Origin: Lacibacter luteus
GTDB taxonomy: Bacteria > Bacteroidota > Bacteroidia > Chitinophagales > Chitinophagaceae
Direction of reading: 5' to 3'
Assembly (NCBI RefSeq): GCF_004118265.1
Contig: NZ_SDHW01000001.1
Location: forward strand, 930,001 to 994,000
Length of the DNA stretch: 64,000 nt
Shown here: one piece after another, positions 17,146-26,967 of the stretch
How the letters are laid out: every line of letters starts with the position of its first letter
Numbering within the stretch: the stretch's first letter is position 1
Notes under the pieces: model-generated
The model's database searches: none
What the model was told of the DNA's origin: nothing
What the model saw: only the letters and a program-made list of their open reading frames with translations
Position numbers and translations under genes: made by a program

Positions 17146-18075
17146 TTATTTACCTGCCTGCTTCACCATTAACGCCTGTATCTGTTTCATTGTCGATTCC
17201 ATTCCGCTTGCACTGCCATCGAGGAAAATGATGTTGCCTTTGCCATACTCTGCAAAGTTCTTTACAGCTTCCGTCCACATGCTGAATAAAATTACATTGG
17301 TATCAAGATTAGCTTGTTTCATTTGTTCCGCAGCTTCCGTCATACCTTGTGCAACTTCTTTACGGAACAATGCCACACCCTGCCCTCTTAAACGTGCAGC
17401 TTCTCTTTCTGCTTCTGCTGATATTTTAATGGCATTACCTTCTGCTTCTGCCGATTTTGTTTTAGTGATCAATAACGCCTGTCCTTCGTTTTCTGCAGCA
17501 GCTTTTAAGTTGTTACTTGCTACCACACGGCTCATACTTTCCATAATAGCCTGGTCGAAAGTTATATCGTTGATCTGCAGATCCTGTAAATGATAGCCCC
17601 AATCTTCGAGCGAATGATCGATTTGATCTTTTACAAACTCCACAATTTCCCTGCGCAATGAAAGAATTTCGGCCTGGCGTTTGGTTGCCACAAAAGCACG
17701 GATGCTTCCTTCAACTGTACGTACCAATGCCTGCATCAGATCTTTATCGCTGATGAATTTAAATGCTACTTTTTTGATTGTTTCTTCATCTGAATTCTGA
17801 ACACTGTACAGCAACATGCTTTTGAAATAAACATTCGCCTGGTCTATCGTTACTGCCTGGAATTCCAGTTCTACCGAACGGTTTTGAATACTTACCCGTT
17901 TGTACACCTGTTCAATAAGTGGTATTTTAAATTTTAAACCCGGACCAACAGAGCGCTGGTATTTTCCAAACATGGTAATTACAGCCATTGTACCCTGGTT
18001 AACGGTAAACAAACCGCTAAAGACAATGATGAGGATAACGAAGACAAACCAATAGCTAACAAATAAATCTAACAT
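17146..18075 (-). CDS. SPFH/band 7 (stomatin-like) membrane protein
   Basis: About 309 residues from the ATG at 18075; a TTG seven codons further up is a weaker start. One N-terminal membrane helix (about residues 5-30) is followed by the band 7 domain, with VNQGTMAVITMFGKYQR and GPGLKFKIPLIEQVYKR. A long charged helix (AEGNAIKISAEAEREAARL) follows, typical of oligomerising stomatin/HflK-type proteins. These form rings on membranes and often modulate proteases. No partner NfeD or protease gene is adjacent, so the role is open. Confidence 0.88.
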   Translation of the reverse strand: MLDLFVSYWFVFVILIIVFSGLFTVNQGTMAVITMFGKYQRSVGPGLKFKIPLIEQVYKRVSIQNRSVELEFQAVTIDQANVYFKSMLLYSVQNSDEETIKKVAFKFISDKDLMQALVRTVEGSIRAFVATKRQAEILSLRREIVEFVKDQIDHSLEDWGYHLQDLQINDITFDQAIMESMSRVVASNNLKAAAENEGQALLITKTKSAEAEGNAIKISAEAEREAARLRGQGVALFRKEVAQGMTEAAEQMKQANLDTNVILFSMWTEAVKNFAEYGKGNIIFLDGSASGMESTMKQIQALMVKQAGK

Positions 18076-18167
18076 AGTAGTAAAATTTAAATCCAAAGTA
18101 GCACATTCCTGTTAATTAAGAGAAGGAATCTGTTTGCAGTTTTTGTATCTTTCAGGAAACTATCATC

Positions 18168-18551
18168 ATGAATCGCAGTAAGAAAATCTTCATTGGATTC
18201 CTTTCCTTTCTTCCCATTATAGCATCCGTTGTTCTTATAGGATATATGCTTATTAATTTTCTGCCGGAGATGCTTAAGTTAGAAAGGGAATATCAGGGAG
18301 ACATTCCACCCGAAATATTCTTTTTCAACATGACAGGTTTTATTATTACTGCTCTTGTACTGGGCATTATCCATCTTGGTTTACTCGTATTCTTTATTAT
18401 TCATGCAATTAACAACACCCGTGTTAAGCCAGAAGAACGCATTATCTGGGTACTGCTGTTCATTTTTGTAAACAGCATCGCTTTCCCCATCTATTGGGGG
18501 CTTCGCATTTGGCCTGCCGAAAAAACAGAAAGCAATTTTGTTCGCATGTAA
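18168..18551 (+). CDS. Small membrane protein, unknown function
   Basis: A 127-residue protein with three hydrophobic segments (about residues 7-30, 50-78 and 87-105). The last resembles the short membrane hairpin seen in PLDc_N-like proteins (WVLLFIFVNSIAFPIYWGLR), but the match is loose. It is followed after 42 bases by another membrane protein gene on the same strand. No function can be assigned. Confidence 0.65.
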   Translation: MNRSKKIFIGFLSFLPIIASVVLIGYMLINFLPEMLKLEREYQGDIPPEIFFFNMTGFIITALVLGIIHLGLLVFFIIHAINNTRVKPEERIIWVLLFIFVNSIAFPIYWGLRIWPAEKTESNFVRM

Positions 18552-18593
18552 CCAATTCAACTCATTAAATTTGTTTTATACCAAACTACGTTT

Positions 18594-19100
18594 ATGAAAA
18601 ATGTAATCCTCGCTACACTGCTAGCCATGTTCTTTGTTGCGCCTGTTTTTACAAATGCAGCAGAACCCATTTTGCCGGTAAAAACTGAACCGACAACTGT
18701 TGTAAAAAAAGAAAAACACACTTCATTTAAGAGCTTTCGTAAAGCAACAGAAAAAAAGCTGGGTCGTAAACTAGGCTTATTCGAACGCATTGGTTTATGG
18801 TATTACACCACACTTACCCCCGAACCGGAATTTGATGCGAAGAAAGCAAACAATCAGGCCTTAGCAGGATTTATATTAGGTGTATGCAGTCTTGTAATTT
18901 TTCCTTTGCTGGCTATACCGGGCTTTTTTCTTTCAAAGTCTGCAACCACAAAAGAAAAACTCGCTCCCGGCACTTTAGAACCAACCAACAAAAGCCTTGC
19001 AAAAGTTGGTTTGATCTTAAGTATTATCGGTATTGTTTACCTGTTTGTATTGATCATTTACATTGCCATTTTAATAGGAGCTTACGGGATGGGATTATAG
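18594..19100 (+). CDS. Membrane protein with DUF4190-like C-terminus
   Basis: A 168-residue protein with a signal peptide (residues 1-22, ending TNAA), a basic linker, and two hydrophobic segments near residues 88-110 and 137-162. The pattern NQALAGFILGVCSLVIFPLLA and, later, SLAKVGLILSIIGIV is typical of DUF4190-like proteins. The function is unknown. It overlaps the end of the convergent pepT gene by six bases. Confidence 0.65.
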   Translation: MKNVILATLLAMFFVAPVFTNAAEPILPVKTEPTTVVKKEKHTSFKSFRKATEKKLGRKLGLFERIGLWYYTTLTPEPEFDAKKANNQALAGFILGVCSLVIFPLLAIPGFFLSKSATTKEKLAPGTLEPTNKSLAKVGLILSIIGIVYLFVLIIYIAILIGAYGMGL

Positions 19101-20351
19101 CTGTTTGGCTTTTTCTTCCCATACTTTTACCAGTTCAATAAGCATATGGGCGCTTTGCTCCATGTCGTACACAGCTACCCATTCGTGTTTGCTGTGTATG
19201 GCCTGCATACCTGTAAACAAATTGGGGCAAGGCAAACCCATGTAACTTAAGCGGCTTCCATCGGTACCGCCACGTATAGGTTCTTTTACAACAGTTAAAC
19301 CACAACGCTCATATGCTTCCACTGCATTTGCTACAATCTGCGGATGTTGATCAAGAATCAATTTCATGTTACGGTATTGTTCTTTTACAATAAACTCCAT
19401 GCTGCAGCCAGGGTATTCTTGCATTATTTTTTCTGCAATGATTTTTAAACGGGCTTCATGCTTCTGCAAATTATCAGTTGTAAAATCACGAACAATAAAT
19501 TCGATCGTTGCCTTTTCTGCTATACCTGTAACTGCAACGGGATGTACAAAACCTTCCCGCTTCTCCGTTGTTTCAGGGCTCCACTCCTGCTTTGGTAACG
19601 CACTCACTATTTCCGCTGCAATTTTCAATGCATTTACAAGTGTATTTTTTGCATAACCCGGATGCGCTATTACACCATGCACAATAATTTTTACGCCGTC
19701 GGCACTAAAGGTTTCATCTTCTAAAGTTCCCAACTCGCCACCATCCAAAGTGTAGGCTAGATCGGCTCCTAATTTTTGCAGATCCACTTTATCTGTACCC
19801 CTTCCTACTTCTTCATCAGGTGTAAATAAAAGTTTAATAGCACCATGTTTTATTTCGGGATGCTGTTGCAGATAATTGCCCATACTCATAATAATAGCTA
19901 CACCTGCTTTATCATCGGCACCAAGCAAAGTTGTACCGCTGGCCGTAATAACATCTTTTCCAATATGCTGTTTGAGATAATTGTATTTCGCCGGACTGAT
20001 AACCTGCGATTCATCATCCGGCAATACAATATCGCCTCCATTGTAGTTTGTATGCAGAATAGGTTTTACGTTGGTTCCGCTGCAATCGGGTGCTGTATCT
20101 ACATGGCTGCAGAAACAAACAACAGGAACCTGCTTTGTGGTGTTTGATGGAATTGTAGCGTACACATAACCGTAAGCATCCATATGCGCATCGGCAATGC
20201 CCATTGCCAGCAATTCTGTTACGAGCATGGCCGATAAGTTTTTTTGCTTTTCGGTTGTTGGCGATAAATTACTTTCAGGGTCACTTTGTGTATCTACCTG
20301 TACATATCGCATTAACCGATCTGCTGTTCCATACTTGTATTCTGCTGCCAT
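19095..20351 (-). CDS. pepT: Peptidase T (tripeptide aminopeptidase)
   Basis: A 418-residue cytoplasmic zinc peptidase of family M20B that removes the N-terminal residue of tripeptides. I chose the ATG at 20351 (MAAEYKYGTADRL) over an in-frame start at 20396. Motifs: CFCSHVDTAPDCSG (metal His and Asp), TTLLGADDKAGVA (bridging Asp), FTPDEEVGRG (catalytic Glu), and C-terminal GGTDGSRLSYMGLPCPNLFTG. The length is normal for the family. Its 3' end overlaps the convergent gene by six bases. Confidence 0.93.
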   Translation of the reverse strand: MAAEYKYGTADRLMRYVQVDTQSDPESNLSPTTEKQKNLSAMLVTELLAMGIADAHMDAYGYVYATIPSNTTKQVPVVCFCSHVDTAPDCSGTNVKPILHTNYNGGDIVLPDDESQVISPAKYNYLKQHIGKDVITASGTTLLGADDKAGVAIIMSMGNYLQQHPEIKHGAIKLLFTPDEEVGRGTDKVDLQKLGADLAYTLDGGELGTLEDETFSADGVKIIVHGVIAHPGYAKNTLVNALKIAAEIVSALPKQEWSPETTEKREGFVHPVAVTGIAEKATIEFIVRDFTTDNLQKHEARLKIIAEKIMQEYPGCSMEFIVKEQYRNMKLILDQHPQIVANAVEAYERCGLTVVKEPIRGGTDGSRLSYMGLPCPNLFTGMQAIHSKHEWVAVYDMEQSAHMLIELVKVWEEKAKQL

Positions 20352-20410
20352 ACACTTATTTTTGAGAATGTAAAATAACAGCGTTTCACCGCTCAACCCA
20401 AAACTGTTCT

Positions 20411-21256
20411 ATGGATTCCACTGCTGCAATTAAAAAAAGCTGGCTCAGAGTTTTACTCTTTGTTATCTTCTTTACCATGCTAACCTATTTTGGCAGCACG
20501 CTTGTTGCTGTCTTTTTTGTTGTACTTGGTTTACCGCAAACCGATACCAGTTTGTTTTACGTTGGAACAGTACTCATTTTTCTTTCCGCTTTTTTAAGTG
20601 TATGGATTTTCAGAAAAGCAATCGACCGAAAATCGTTTGCAAGTCTCGGTTTTAAATGGAAAGGTTTTACAAACGAACGCAACACAGGTTTTTTAACCGG
20701 CATTGTTGCCATCACTATACTTGCAGCCGTATTATGGGCCATGCAGCTGCTGCAATGGTTTACTGCCGATATTAACTGGATTGAGATATTGCAGATAACG
20801 TTCATTCTCATCCTTGTAAGTTTCTCAGAAGAACTTGTGTTTCGTGGCTACATACTCAACAACCTTTTACAAGCGATGCCCAAGCTGCCTGCATTGCTTA
20901 TATCGGCGCTTTTGTTTGCAGGCTTTCATACCTTAAACCCAGGTATGTCGTTAATTGCATTTCTGAATATTTTTGTTGCTGGTGCATTAATGGGTACCAA
21001 CTATATTTTTACACGCAACCTGTGGTTTTCCATTTTCTTTCATTTCAGCTGGAATTTTTTCCAGGGACCTGTATTAGGTTTTGAAGTTAGCGGACTTGAT
21101 TTACCGGTAATGCTCGAACAAAACCTACGTGGTTCAACATTACTCACAGGCGGTGCATTTGGTCTTGAAGCATCGTGGCTTGCAACCTTTATTTTAAGTA
21201 TAACCGGCATCCTTCTCTTTGTTGTATTTCAGCGTAAGTACAAAAGCGTTGAATAA
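20411..21256 (+). CDS. CPBP family intramembrane metalloprotease
   Basis: A 281-residue protein with about seven or eight hydrophobic segments. The CPBP/Abi motifs are present in order: EELVFRGYIL, then FHTLNPG, then FFHFSWNF. The paired Glu and the histidines form the presumed metal site inside the membrane. In other bacteria relatives process prenylated peptides or act in bacteriocin self-immunity; no such partner is visible here, so the substrate is unknown. Confidence 0.85.
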   Translation: MDSTAAIKKSWLRVLLFVIFFTMLTYFGSTLVAVFFVVLGLPQTDTSLFYVGTVLIFLSAFLSVWIFRKAIDRKSFASLGFKWKGFTNERNTGFLTGIVAITILAAVLWAMQLLQWFTADINWIEILQITFILILVSFSEELVFRGYILNNLLQAMPKLPALLISALLFAGFHTLNPGMSLIAFLNIFVAGALMGTNYIFTRNLWFSIFFHFSWNFFQGPVLGFEVSGLDLPVMLEQNLRGSTLLTGGAFGLEASWLATFILSITGILLFVVFQRKYKSVE

Positions 21257-21324
21257 TTGTGTATTCAGAACTTGCGAATACTCGTTCTATTCTCTACTTT
21301 ACTGTTTCACCAAAATCAACAAAC

Positions 21325-21870
21325 ATGAAGAAGATTCTTATCGGCGGCCTTGTGGGCGGTCTTTTACTTTTTACATGGCAAACCATTTCTTTCGCAGTTG
21401 CTAATCTTCATGATAAGGGACAGGCTTACACACCTAAGCAAGACACAATTCTACAGTTCCTCAACAATTCGGGTTTGGAAGAGGGCACTTATTTTATGCC
21501 TCGTCTGCAAAACGAAAACTCATCCGAAGAAATGGAGAAGTTTATGAAAGAAGTAGATGGTAAGCCCTGGGCTCAACTAAGCTATTACAAAGCCTGGAAA
21601 ATGGATATGGGTATGAACATGGCCAGAGGTGCATTGACGAATATCATTATTGTTTGTTTACTTGCGTGGATTTTTTCAAAGATGACAGCACAAAGTTTTG
21701 GCTCTTATTTTCTTGCCAGCATATTTGTAGGTATCATTTGTTTTGCCAATGGTCCATATACGGGTCATATATGGTACCCAAAACATGATATCAATGCCTA
21801 TTTAATGGATGCTTTTGCGAGTTGGGGCCTGGTTGGTTTGTGGTTGGGCTGGTGGATGGGGAGGAAGTAG
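21325..21870 (+). CDS. Membrane protein, unknown function
   Basis: About 181 residues from the ATG at 21325 (MKKILIGGLVGGLLLFTW); earlier in-frame starts add a poor N-terminus. A first hydrophobic segment (residues 3-25) is followed by an extracytoplasmic region of about 80 residues and three further segments towards the C-terminus, ending in WLGWWMGRK. I do not recognise a named family. It lies 68 bases after the CPBP protease gene and is ended by a strong terminator at 21967-21998. Confidence 0.7.
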   Translation: MKKILIGGLVGGLLLFTWQTISFAVANLHDKGQAYTPKQDTILQFLNNSGLEEGTYFMPRLQNENSSEEMEKFMKEVDGKPWAQLSYYKAWKMDMGMNMARGALTNIIIVCLLAWIFSKMTAQSFGSYFLASIFVGIICFANGPYTGHIWYPKHDINAYLMDAFASWGLVGLWLGWWMGRK

Positions 21871-21966
21871 TTTCAAGTTTATAGTTTCTTGTTTATCGTT
21901 ACAGGCTTTTCAAACTTTGATGAACAGAAGTAATTTCATTTTTATACTTGTGGAATTCTATATAAC

Positions 21967-21998
21967 AAAAACGGTTCGCAATAATGCGAACCGTTTTT
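21967..21998 (+). terminator. Terminator after the CPBP/membrane-protein pair
   Basis: A 14-bp perfect stem AAAAACGGTTCGCA / TGCGAACCGTTTTT with a 4-base loop and flanking A and T runs. It can act on both strands. Confidence 0.8.
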
Positions 21999-22007
21999 TA
22001 TGTTGCT

Positions 22008-22049
22008 TATTGAACTTTTGTACAAGAGTGCGACGCCAATGCCGCTGAT
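22008..22049 (+). repeat. 42-bp dispersed repeat, copy 2
   Basis: Same orientation as copy 1 (5829-5870), sharing GTACAAG and GTGCGACGCCAATGC with few differences elsewhere. It lies just past a terminator in the spacer between convergent genes. Confidence 0.7.
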
Positions 22050-22087
22050 AGTAGTAGTAAAGCTTGTAACAATAAGCTATAAACTTG

Positions 22088-22540
22088 TTACGGAACAATG
22101 ATCAGTCCTTTCGAATCAATTTCTACCATTTCAATATCAAATACCAGCTCTTTACCTGCCAGCATATGATTTGCATCCAGCACAACCACCTCTTCTTTTA
22201 CTTCGGTAATGGTTACAGGAAACTGCTGACCTGCACTGTTGTTCATCATCAGCTGCATGCCAATTTCCGGCGTCATATCATCAGGAAAATTAGAAAGCGG
22301 AAAATCGATCACCATCTGGTCGTTACGTTCGCCATAAGCTTCATTTGGCGGAATATTAATTGTTTTTTTATCGCCAATGGCCATACCAACCACCGCATCA
22401 TCAAATCCTTTAATCATCATACCGGCACCAACTTCAAACTCAAGGGGTTCACGACCTGCACTTGAATCAAACTGCTCGCCCGTTGTTAATTTACCGGTGT
22501 AATGCACACGAACGGTATCGCCTTTTTTTGCTTGTTGCAT
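22088..22540 (-). CDS. SlyD-like FKBP-type peptidyl-prolyl isomerase
   Basis: A 150-residue protein without a signal peptide. VRVHYTGKLTTGEQFDSS, PLEFEVGAGMMIKGFDDAVVGM and IPPNEAYGERN are the FKBP core blocks, with the IF (insert-in-flap) domain between the two halves as in SlyD. These proteins isomerise prolyl bonds and act as folding chaperones in the cytoplasm. The histidine-rich metal-binding tail of Escherichia coli SlyD is absent. Single gene with its own -7 box. Confidence 0.92.
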   Translation of the reverse strand: MQQAKKGDTVRVHYTGKLTTGEQFDSSAGREPLEFEVGAGMMIKGFDDAVVGMAIGDKKTINIPPNEAYGERNDQMVIDFPLSNFPDDMTPEIGMQLMMNNSAGQQFPVTITEVKEEVVVLDANHMLAGKELVFDIEMVEIDSKGLIIVP

Positions 22541-22556
22541 AAATTGTAATTTGAAG

Positions 22557-22564
22557 CAAAATTA
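22557..22564 (-). promoter_or_regulatory. -7 box upstream of the SlyD-like gene
   Basis: Reads TAATTTTG on the minus strand, a full TAnnTTTG match, 16 bases before the start codon. A weak -33 (ATTGG on the minus strand) lies about 20 bases further up. Confidence 0.5.
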
Positions 22565-22643
22565 CCCGCAAACACCAACCCTGCCAATAATTTTTTTTAC
22601 CATATTATTTGTGCAAATTTGGTATACAAAACCCCAATAACAC

Positions 22644-23909
22644 ATGCGACTCACCCTGCTTTTAAGCTTTTTATTGTTAACGCTTTTTTCCGGCGCCCAA
22701 ATAAAACATAAACGCTCCGGCTACAATCGTGGTACAATGAATGGCGGAGCACTGCAAACAGGAGCAGAAAACCTGGCGCAATACATTCCGTTGCTCAGTG
22801 GCAAAACAGTTGCCGTGTTCGCTAATCAAACATCTGTTGCAGGCAGATCGCATCTGGTAGATACATTGCGCAGATTTGGCATAAACATCAAAGTAATTTT
22901 TGCACCAGAACATGGCTTTCGTGGCACTGCAGATGCTGGTGAAAAAGTTGGCAACTATACCGATCAGAAAACCGGTATTCCCGTTGTATCATTATACGGT
23001 ACAAAACGCAAACCTTCAAAAGAAGATCTTGCAGGTGTTGATGTGATGTTGTTTGATATACAGGATGTAGGTGTACGTTTTTACACATTCATTTCATCGC
23101 TTGAATATTACATTGAAGCTGCAATGGAATTTGGCAAATACCTTGTTATTCTCGACAGGCCAAACCCCAATGGACATTATGTGGATGGTCCTGTTTTGGA
23201 AGCTCCTTACAAATCGTTTGTAGGCATGCAAGCGGTGCCCGTTGTTTATGGCATGACGATTGGCGAATATGCACAAATGATTTATGAAGAAGAATGGATC
23301 GATGCACGTTATTACGAACTTGCCGGCAAGCATGGTAAATTTGAAATGACGGTGATCCCATGTAACAATTACACACATGCAACTAAATACGATTTACCTG
23401 TAAAGCCTTCGCCTAACTTACCAAACACACAATCGATCTGGCTTTACCCTTCCACTTGCTTTTTCGAAGGCACAGTACTTAGCGAAGGAAGAGGAACAAA
23501 CAAACAGTTCCAGATTTTCGGGCATCCTTCTTTACCAAAAACATTAACCTCGTTTACACCACGCAGCATGGAAGGTGCAAAAACACCAAAGCTGCAGGAT
23601 AAGCTTTGCTACGGCTGGGATGTTAGTGGAACAAAAGAAAAAGTGCTGCAAACAGTAAACAACAAAGTACAGTTGAAATGGTTGCTGGAAGCTTATCGTC
23701 TTTTCCCCAACAAAGAAGATTTCTTTTTGCCTGCAGCAAGCGGCAAACCACAGGATTTCTTTTTTAATAAACTGGCCGGCAACAGTACGCTTATGCAACA
23801 GATTAAAGATGGAAAAAGCGAAGAAGAAATACGCAAAAGCTGGGAACCTGCTTTAAGCAAATTCAAAACGTTGCGAAAAAAATATCTACTTTATAAAGAT
23901 TTTGAATAA
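22644..23909 (+). CDS. NamZ-like exo-beta-N-acetylmuramidase (DUF1343)
   Basis: A 421-residue exported protein: a signal peptide of about 18 residues, then the DUF1343 domain with VFANQTSVAGRSHLVDTL, FAPEHGFRGTADAGEKV and VDVMLFDIQDVGVRFYTF, followed by FEGTVLSEGRGT. NamZ, a characterised member of this family, removes N-acetylmuramic acid from the non-reducing ends of peptidoglycan fragments. The role is presumably cell-wall turnover or muropeptide recycling. Followed after 14 bases by a histidine kinase gene, so the two could be co-transcribed. Confidence 0.85.
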   Translation: MRLTLLLSFLLLTLFSGAQIKHKRSGYNRGTMNGGALQTGAENLAQYIPLLSGKTVAVFANQTSVAGRSHLVDTLRRFGINIKVIFAPEHGFRGTADAGEKVGNYTDQKTGIPVVSLYGTKRKPSKEDLAGVDVMLFDIQDVGVRFYTFISSLEYYIEAAMEFGKYLVILDRPNPNGHYVDGPVLEAPYKSFVGMQAVPVVYGMTIGEYAQMIYEEEWIDARYYELAGKHGKFEMTVIPCNNYTHATKYDLPVKPSPNLPNTQSIWLYPSTCFFEGTVLSEGRGTNKQFQIFGHPSLPKTLTSFTPRSMEGAKTPKLQDKLCYGWDVSGTKEKVLQTVNNKVQLKWLLEAYRLFPNKEDFFLPAASGKPQDFFFNKLAGNSTLMQQIKDGKSEEEIRKSWEPALSKFKTLRKKYLLYKDFE

Positions 23910-23923
23910 TCGATTTTTTATAA

Positions 23924-26900
23924 ATGCGGTTTTGCACATTACTACTATTCATTTTTTTTAGTGTTAACTGTTCAGCACAGTTTCCTGCTGAAATTCGTTT
24001 TACGAACTATAACCGCAGCAACGGACTTTCTGAAGAATTTGTAAACAACATTACGCAAGACAGCCGTGGTTATTTGTGGCTCGGCAGCCGTGAAGGACTT
24101 ATACGTTTTGATGGATTGTATTTTAAAACATGGTATGCCAATACCAACGATAGCACTAAATTTTACAGCAACAACATTAGTGTAATTGAAGAGTACAAGC
24201 CCGGCTGGCTGCTTTTCATAAGCGGAGCCAACCTTTGGCAAATAAATATTTTCAATCATCAATTAAAAAAGATAAGTCGTTTCTCAAGTGCCGACATTAT
24301 CGTTCATCCACACAGGCTTAACAGCACACGTTGGTATATATCTAAAAAAGATTCGTTCTATATTACAAATAATGATTTTACTGTTTTGCATTCATTTGCA
24401 ATAAACAAGTTTTATCCTGCGGGCTCGTTGGTTGATTGCTACCCACTACAAAATTCCTGGTTAATGTTGTATATACATGGTACCGATAAAAAGTATCTTG
24501 TAAATTATGAAACCAAACAGGTATTGCCCTTTAATTTAAAAAATGAGCGCCTGGATAGTCGTGCAGCATTTTATACACCTGTTTTGTACGACAATGGCAT
24601 GCAGCGCCTTTACCTTTCAACTTACTTTAATGGAAATTTTTATTGCGATCTTCAACTTCCGCAAAATACTAACTATACACCTCTCCCATTCCTGCAACAA
24701 CCCAATGGAGCTATTCGAAAAATGATGTTATTGCCCGGAAACAAAATGATCCAGGCTGGCGATTTCGGATTATACTTTGTAAGCGATACAGGCCGAAATG
24801 TTTTTAAAGCCGACGCTTTTACCGGAAACATGCAAACATCCGATGCAGTATTAAGCATCTGTAAAACAAACGAGCAACTTTATTGGATTGCCACAATGAA
24901 TGGGATCAGCCGGTTTAGCCTTGATGAACCTGTTTTTAAGTACAGCAGTCCCGAAGCAAAAGATCTGAGTATCGACGATATTAAATCAATGATCAAAACA
25001 GATGCGAATACAATTTATCTTTTAACTGAAAGAAACAGTTTATTAAAATTCAATAAGCAGGAAAAAAAGTTTACACAGGTAGAAAAAAAAATAGCGTATG
25101 CATGGACAGCAGTAAAGCTTACCGAAGACATATTAATAGGCGGTGCCGGGCAAAAATTAGCAGTTTACAACATTGCTTCCGGCAAAACAAACTACCCTGC
25201 TTTTTTACAACCCTATTACACAGCTAATACCGATCTTGTTACATTAATTTACAAAGCACGTAATGGCGACACATGGTATAGTTGTAATGGCGGTGCAGGC
25301 ATTATGCGATCTCCCGCAGGCTCATCACAACTAATACAATACAGTCGCCAATCATCACCACCTACCTTTAGCCATAGTTATGTGCACTGCGCAGCAGAAG
25401 ACAGCAATGGAAATATCTGGTGGGGCAATAATAAATCGGCACAGCTGCTTAAATGGAATACAACCACCCGGCAATTTGAAGAAAAGTTTATTGGCGCACT
25501 ATTGCCACAATACAATGGTACAAACGGCATCAATCATTTATATGTAGATGCATCGGACAACCTCTGGATTGCGCTTGATGGCGCAGGGCTTATTAAATAC
25601 AATGTAAACACAAGGCTAGGCGATTATTATGATATTAACAAAGGCTTACCTGCCGATGGTGTTACCAGCATAACAGGAGATTCGCAAAAAAGAATATGGC
25701 TGGGAACCCGTAAGGGATTGGGTTGCTATTTACCCGAAAAGAATAAGATTGTAACCTTTACCACGTACGATGGTTTACCCAACGATAATTTTGAAAGCAG
25801 AGGCGTATTATACGATAAAGAAACAAACCTCCTTTACATTGGCTCGAAAAATACATTGATATGGTTTAATCCCGATACACTGCTGAACAAAACAATTTTG
25901 CAGCAACCGAAAGTATTTATTGATGCAATGTTTGTAAACAGCAAGCCCTGGTATTTCGAAAACGAAAAAAACATTACACTTCAAGCCGATGAAAACAATA
26001 TTGAGTTTAGCTTTTCGGCCGTGGACTATGCCCGAAACAATCAATTACAGTTTCAATACAAATTAAGCGGCACGGGCAACAATTGGACAGAAACAGGCGA
26101 AAGCCGTTCCGTATCTTTTAATAATCTTCCTTACGGCAGCTACACATTATCGATTCGTTGCAAATACAAAGAAACAGATACATGGAAAGAAACAAGCTAT
26201 CCATTTACATTTACGATCCTTACTCCCTGGTATAAAAAAACCTGGTTTATGCTGTTGCTTATTGCAGCAACTGCAATTATTGCAGCACAGTTTTTACGGT
26301 TGTATTATCTGCGGCAAATGGAAAAGCAAAAAATACTGATTGAAAAAGAACTTGCAATTGAACAGGAACGTACACGTATGGCAAGGGAGCTACATGATGG
26401 TTTAGGCAGTATGCTCAGTGGCATTAAACATTCTTTCAGCGCAATGGAAAACCAAATGGATATGAATGAAACGCAGCAACAAAGATTTCAGTTTAACATA
26501 GAAAAAATAAACGAAACAATTACAGAATTACGCAGCATTTCGCATAGTATGGCAACAGACAATATGCTGAAATTTGGTTTTGTTAACTCCCTGCAGGACT
26601 ATTGCCGCAACATAAGCCAACCGGCAGGATTAAACATTTCTTTTTCAGCTATTGAAACAACCAATATCAATTTAAGCGAAGAAGTGAGTTTGCATCTGTT
26701 CAGAATTATACAGGAATTAATTCAGAACATCATTAAGCATGCAAAAGCAAACAATGCCATTGTACAGTTAAGTGGCGCTAATAACAAACTCTCCGTTACA
26801 GTTGAGGATGATGGTACCGGTTTCGACCTTAATAACATTTCGCAAAAAGAAGGTATTGGGTTAAAGAATATTGCAGCCAGGTTAAAAATAATAAAAGGGG

Positions 26901-26965
26901 TTATTGACTATAAATCTGAGAAAGGGAAAGGCACATCAGTTCTTATCGAAATACCATTAACGTAA
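23924..26965 (+). CDS. Propeller-sensor histidine kinase (HisKA_3 type)
   Basis: A 1013-residue sensor kinase. Signal peptide (1-18), a large periplasmic region of two-component-regulator propeller repeats (for example ITQDSRGYLWLGSREGLIRFDG, then similar GYLW/IWLGT blocks to about residue 650), a Y_Y_Y domain (about 690-765), one membrane helix (about 774-792), then HisKA_3 with the phospho-acceptor in RELHDGLGSMLSG (His about 824) and HATPase_c ending DDGTGF and GIGLKNI. There is no receiver or DNA-binding domain. The only response regulator nearby is encoded convergently at 27419-28045, next to a second kinase with a very similar catalytic core. Confidence 0.9.
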   Translation: MRFCTLLLFIFFSVNCSAQFPAEIRFTNYNRSNGLSEEFVNNITQDSRGYLWLGSREGLIRFDGLYFKTWYANTNDSTKFYSNNISVIEEYKPGWLLFISGANLWQINIFNHQLKKISRFSSADIIVHPHRLNSTRWYISKKDSFYITNNDFTVLHSFAINKFYPAGSLVDCYPLQNSWLMLYIHGTDKKYLVNYETKQVLPFNLKNERLDSRAAFYTPVLYDNGMQRLYLSTYFNGNFYCDLQLPQNTNYTPLPFLQQPNGAIRKMMLLPGNKMIQAGDFGLYFVSDTGRNVFKADAFTGNMQTSDAVLSICKTNEQLYWIATMNGISRFSLDEPVFKYSSPEAKDLSIDDIKSMIKTDANTIYLLTERNSLLKFNKQEKKFTQVEKKIAYAWTAVKLTEDILIGGAGQKLAVYNIASGKTNYPAFLQPYYTANTDLVTLIYKARNGDTWYSCNGGAGIMRSPAGSSQLIQYSRQSSPPTFSHSYVHCAAEDSNGNIWWGNNKSAQLLKWNTTTRQFEEKFIGALLPQYNGTNGINHLYVDASDNLWIALDGAGLIKYNVNTRLGDYYDINKGLPADGVTSITGDSQKRIWLGTRKGLGCYLPEKNKIVTFTTYDGLPNDNFESRGVLYDKETNLLYIGSKNTLIWFNPDTLLNKTILQQPKVFIDAMFVNSKPWYFENEKNITLQADENNIEFSFSAVDYARNNQLQFQYKLSGTGNNWTETGESRSVSFNNLPYGSYTLSIRCKYKETDTWKETSYPFTFTILTPWYKKTWFMLLLIAATAIIAAQFLRLYYLRQMEKQKILIEKELAIEQERTRMARELHDGLGSMLSGIKHSFSAMENQMDMNETQQQRFQFNIEKINETITELRSISHSMATDNMLKFGFVNSLQDYCRNISQPAGLNISFSAIETTNINLSEEVSLHLFRIIQELIQNIIKHAKANNAIVQLSGANNKLSVTVEDDGTGFDLNNISQKEGIGLKNIAARLKIIKGVIDYKSEKGKGTSVLIEIPLT

Positions 26966-26967
26966 AG

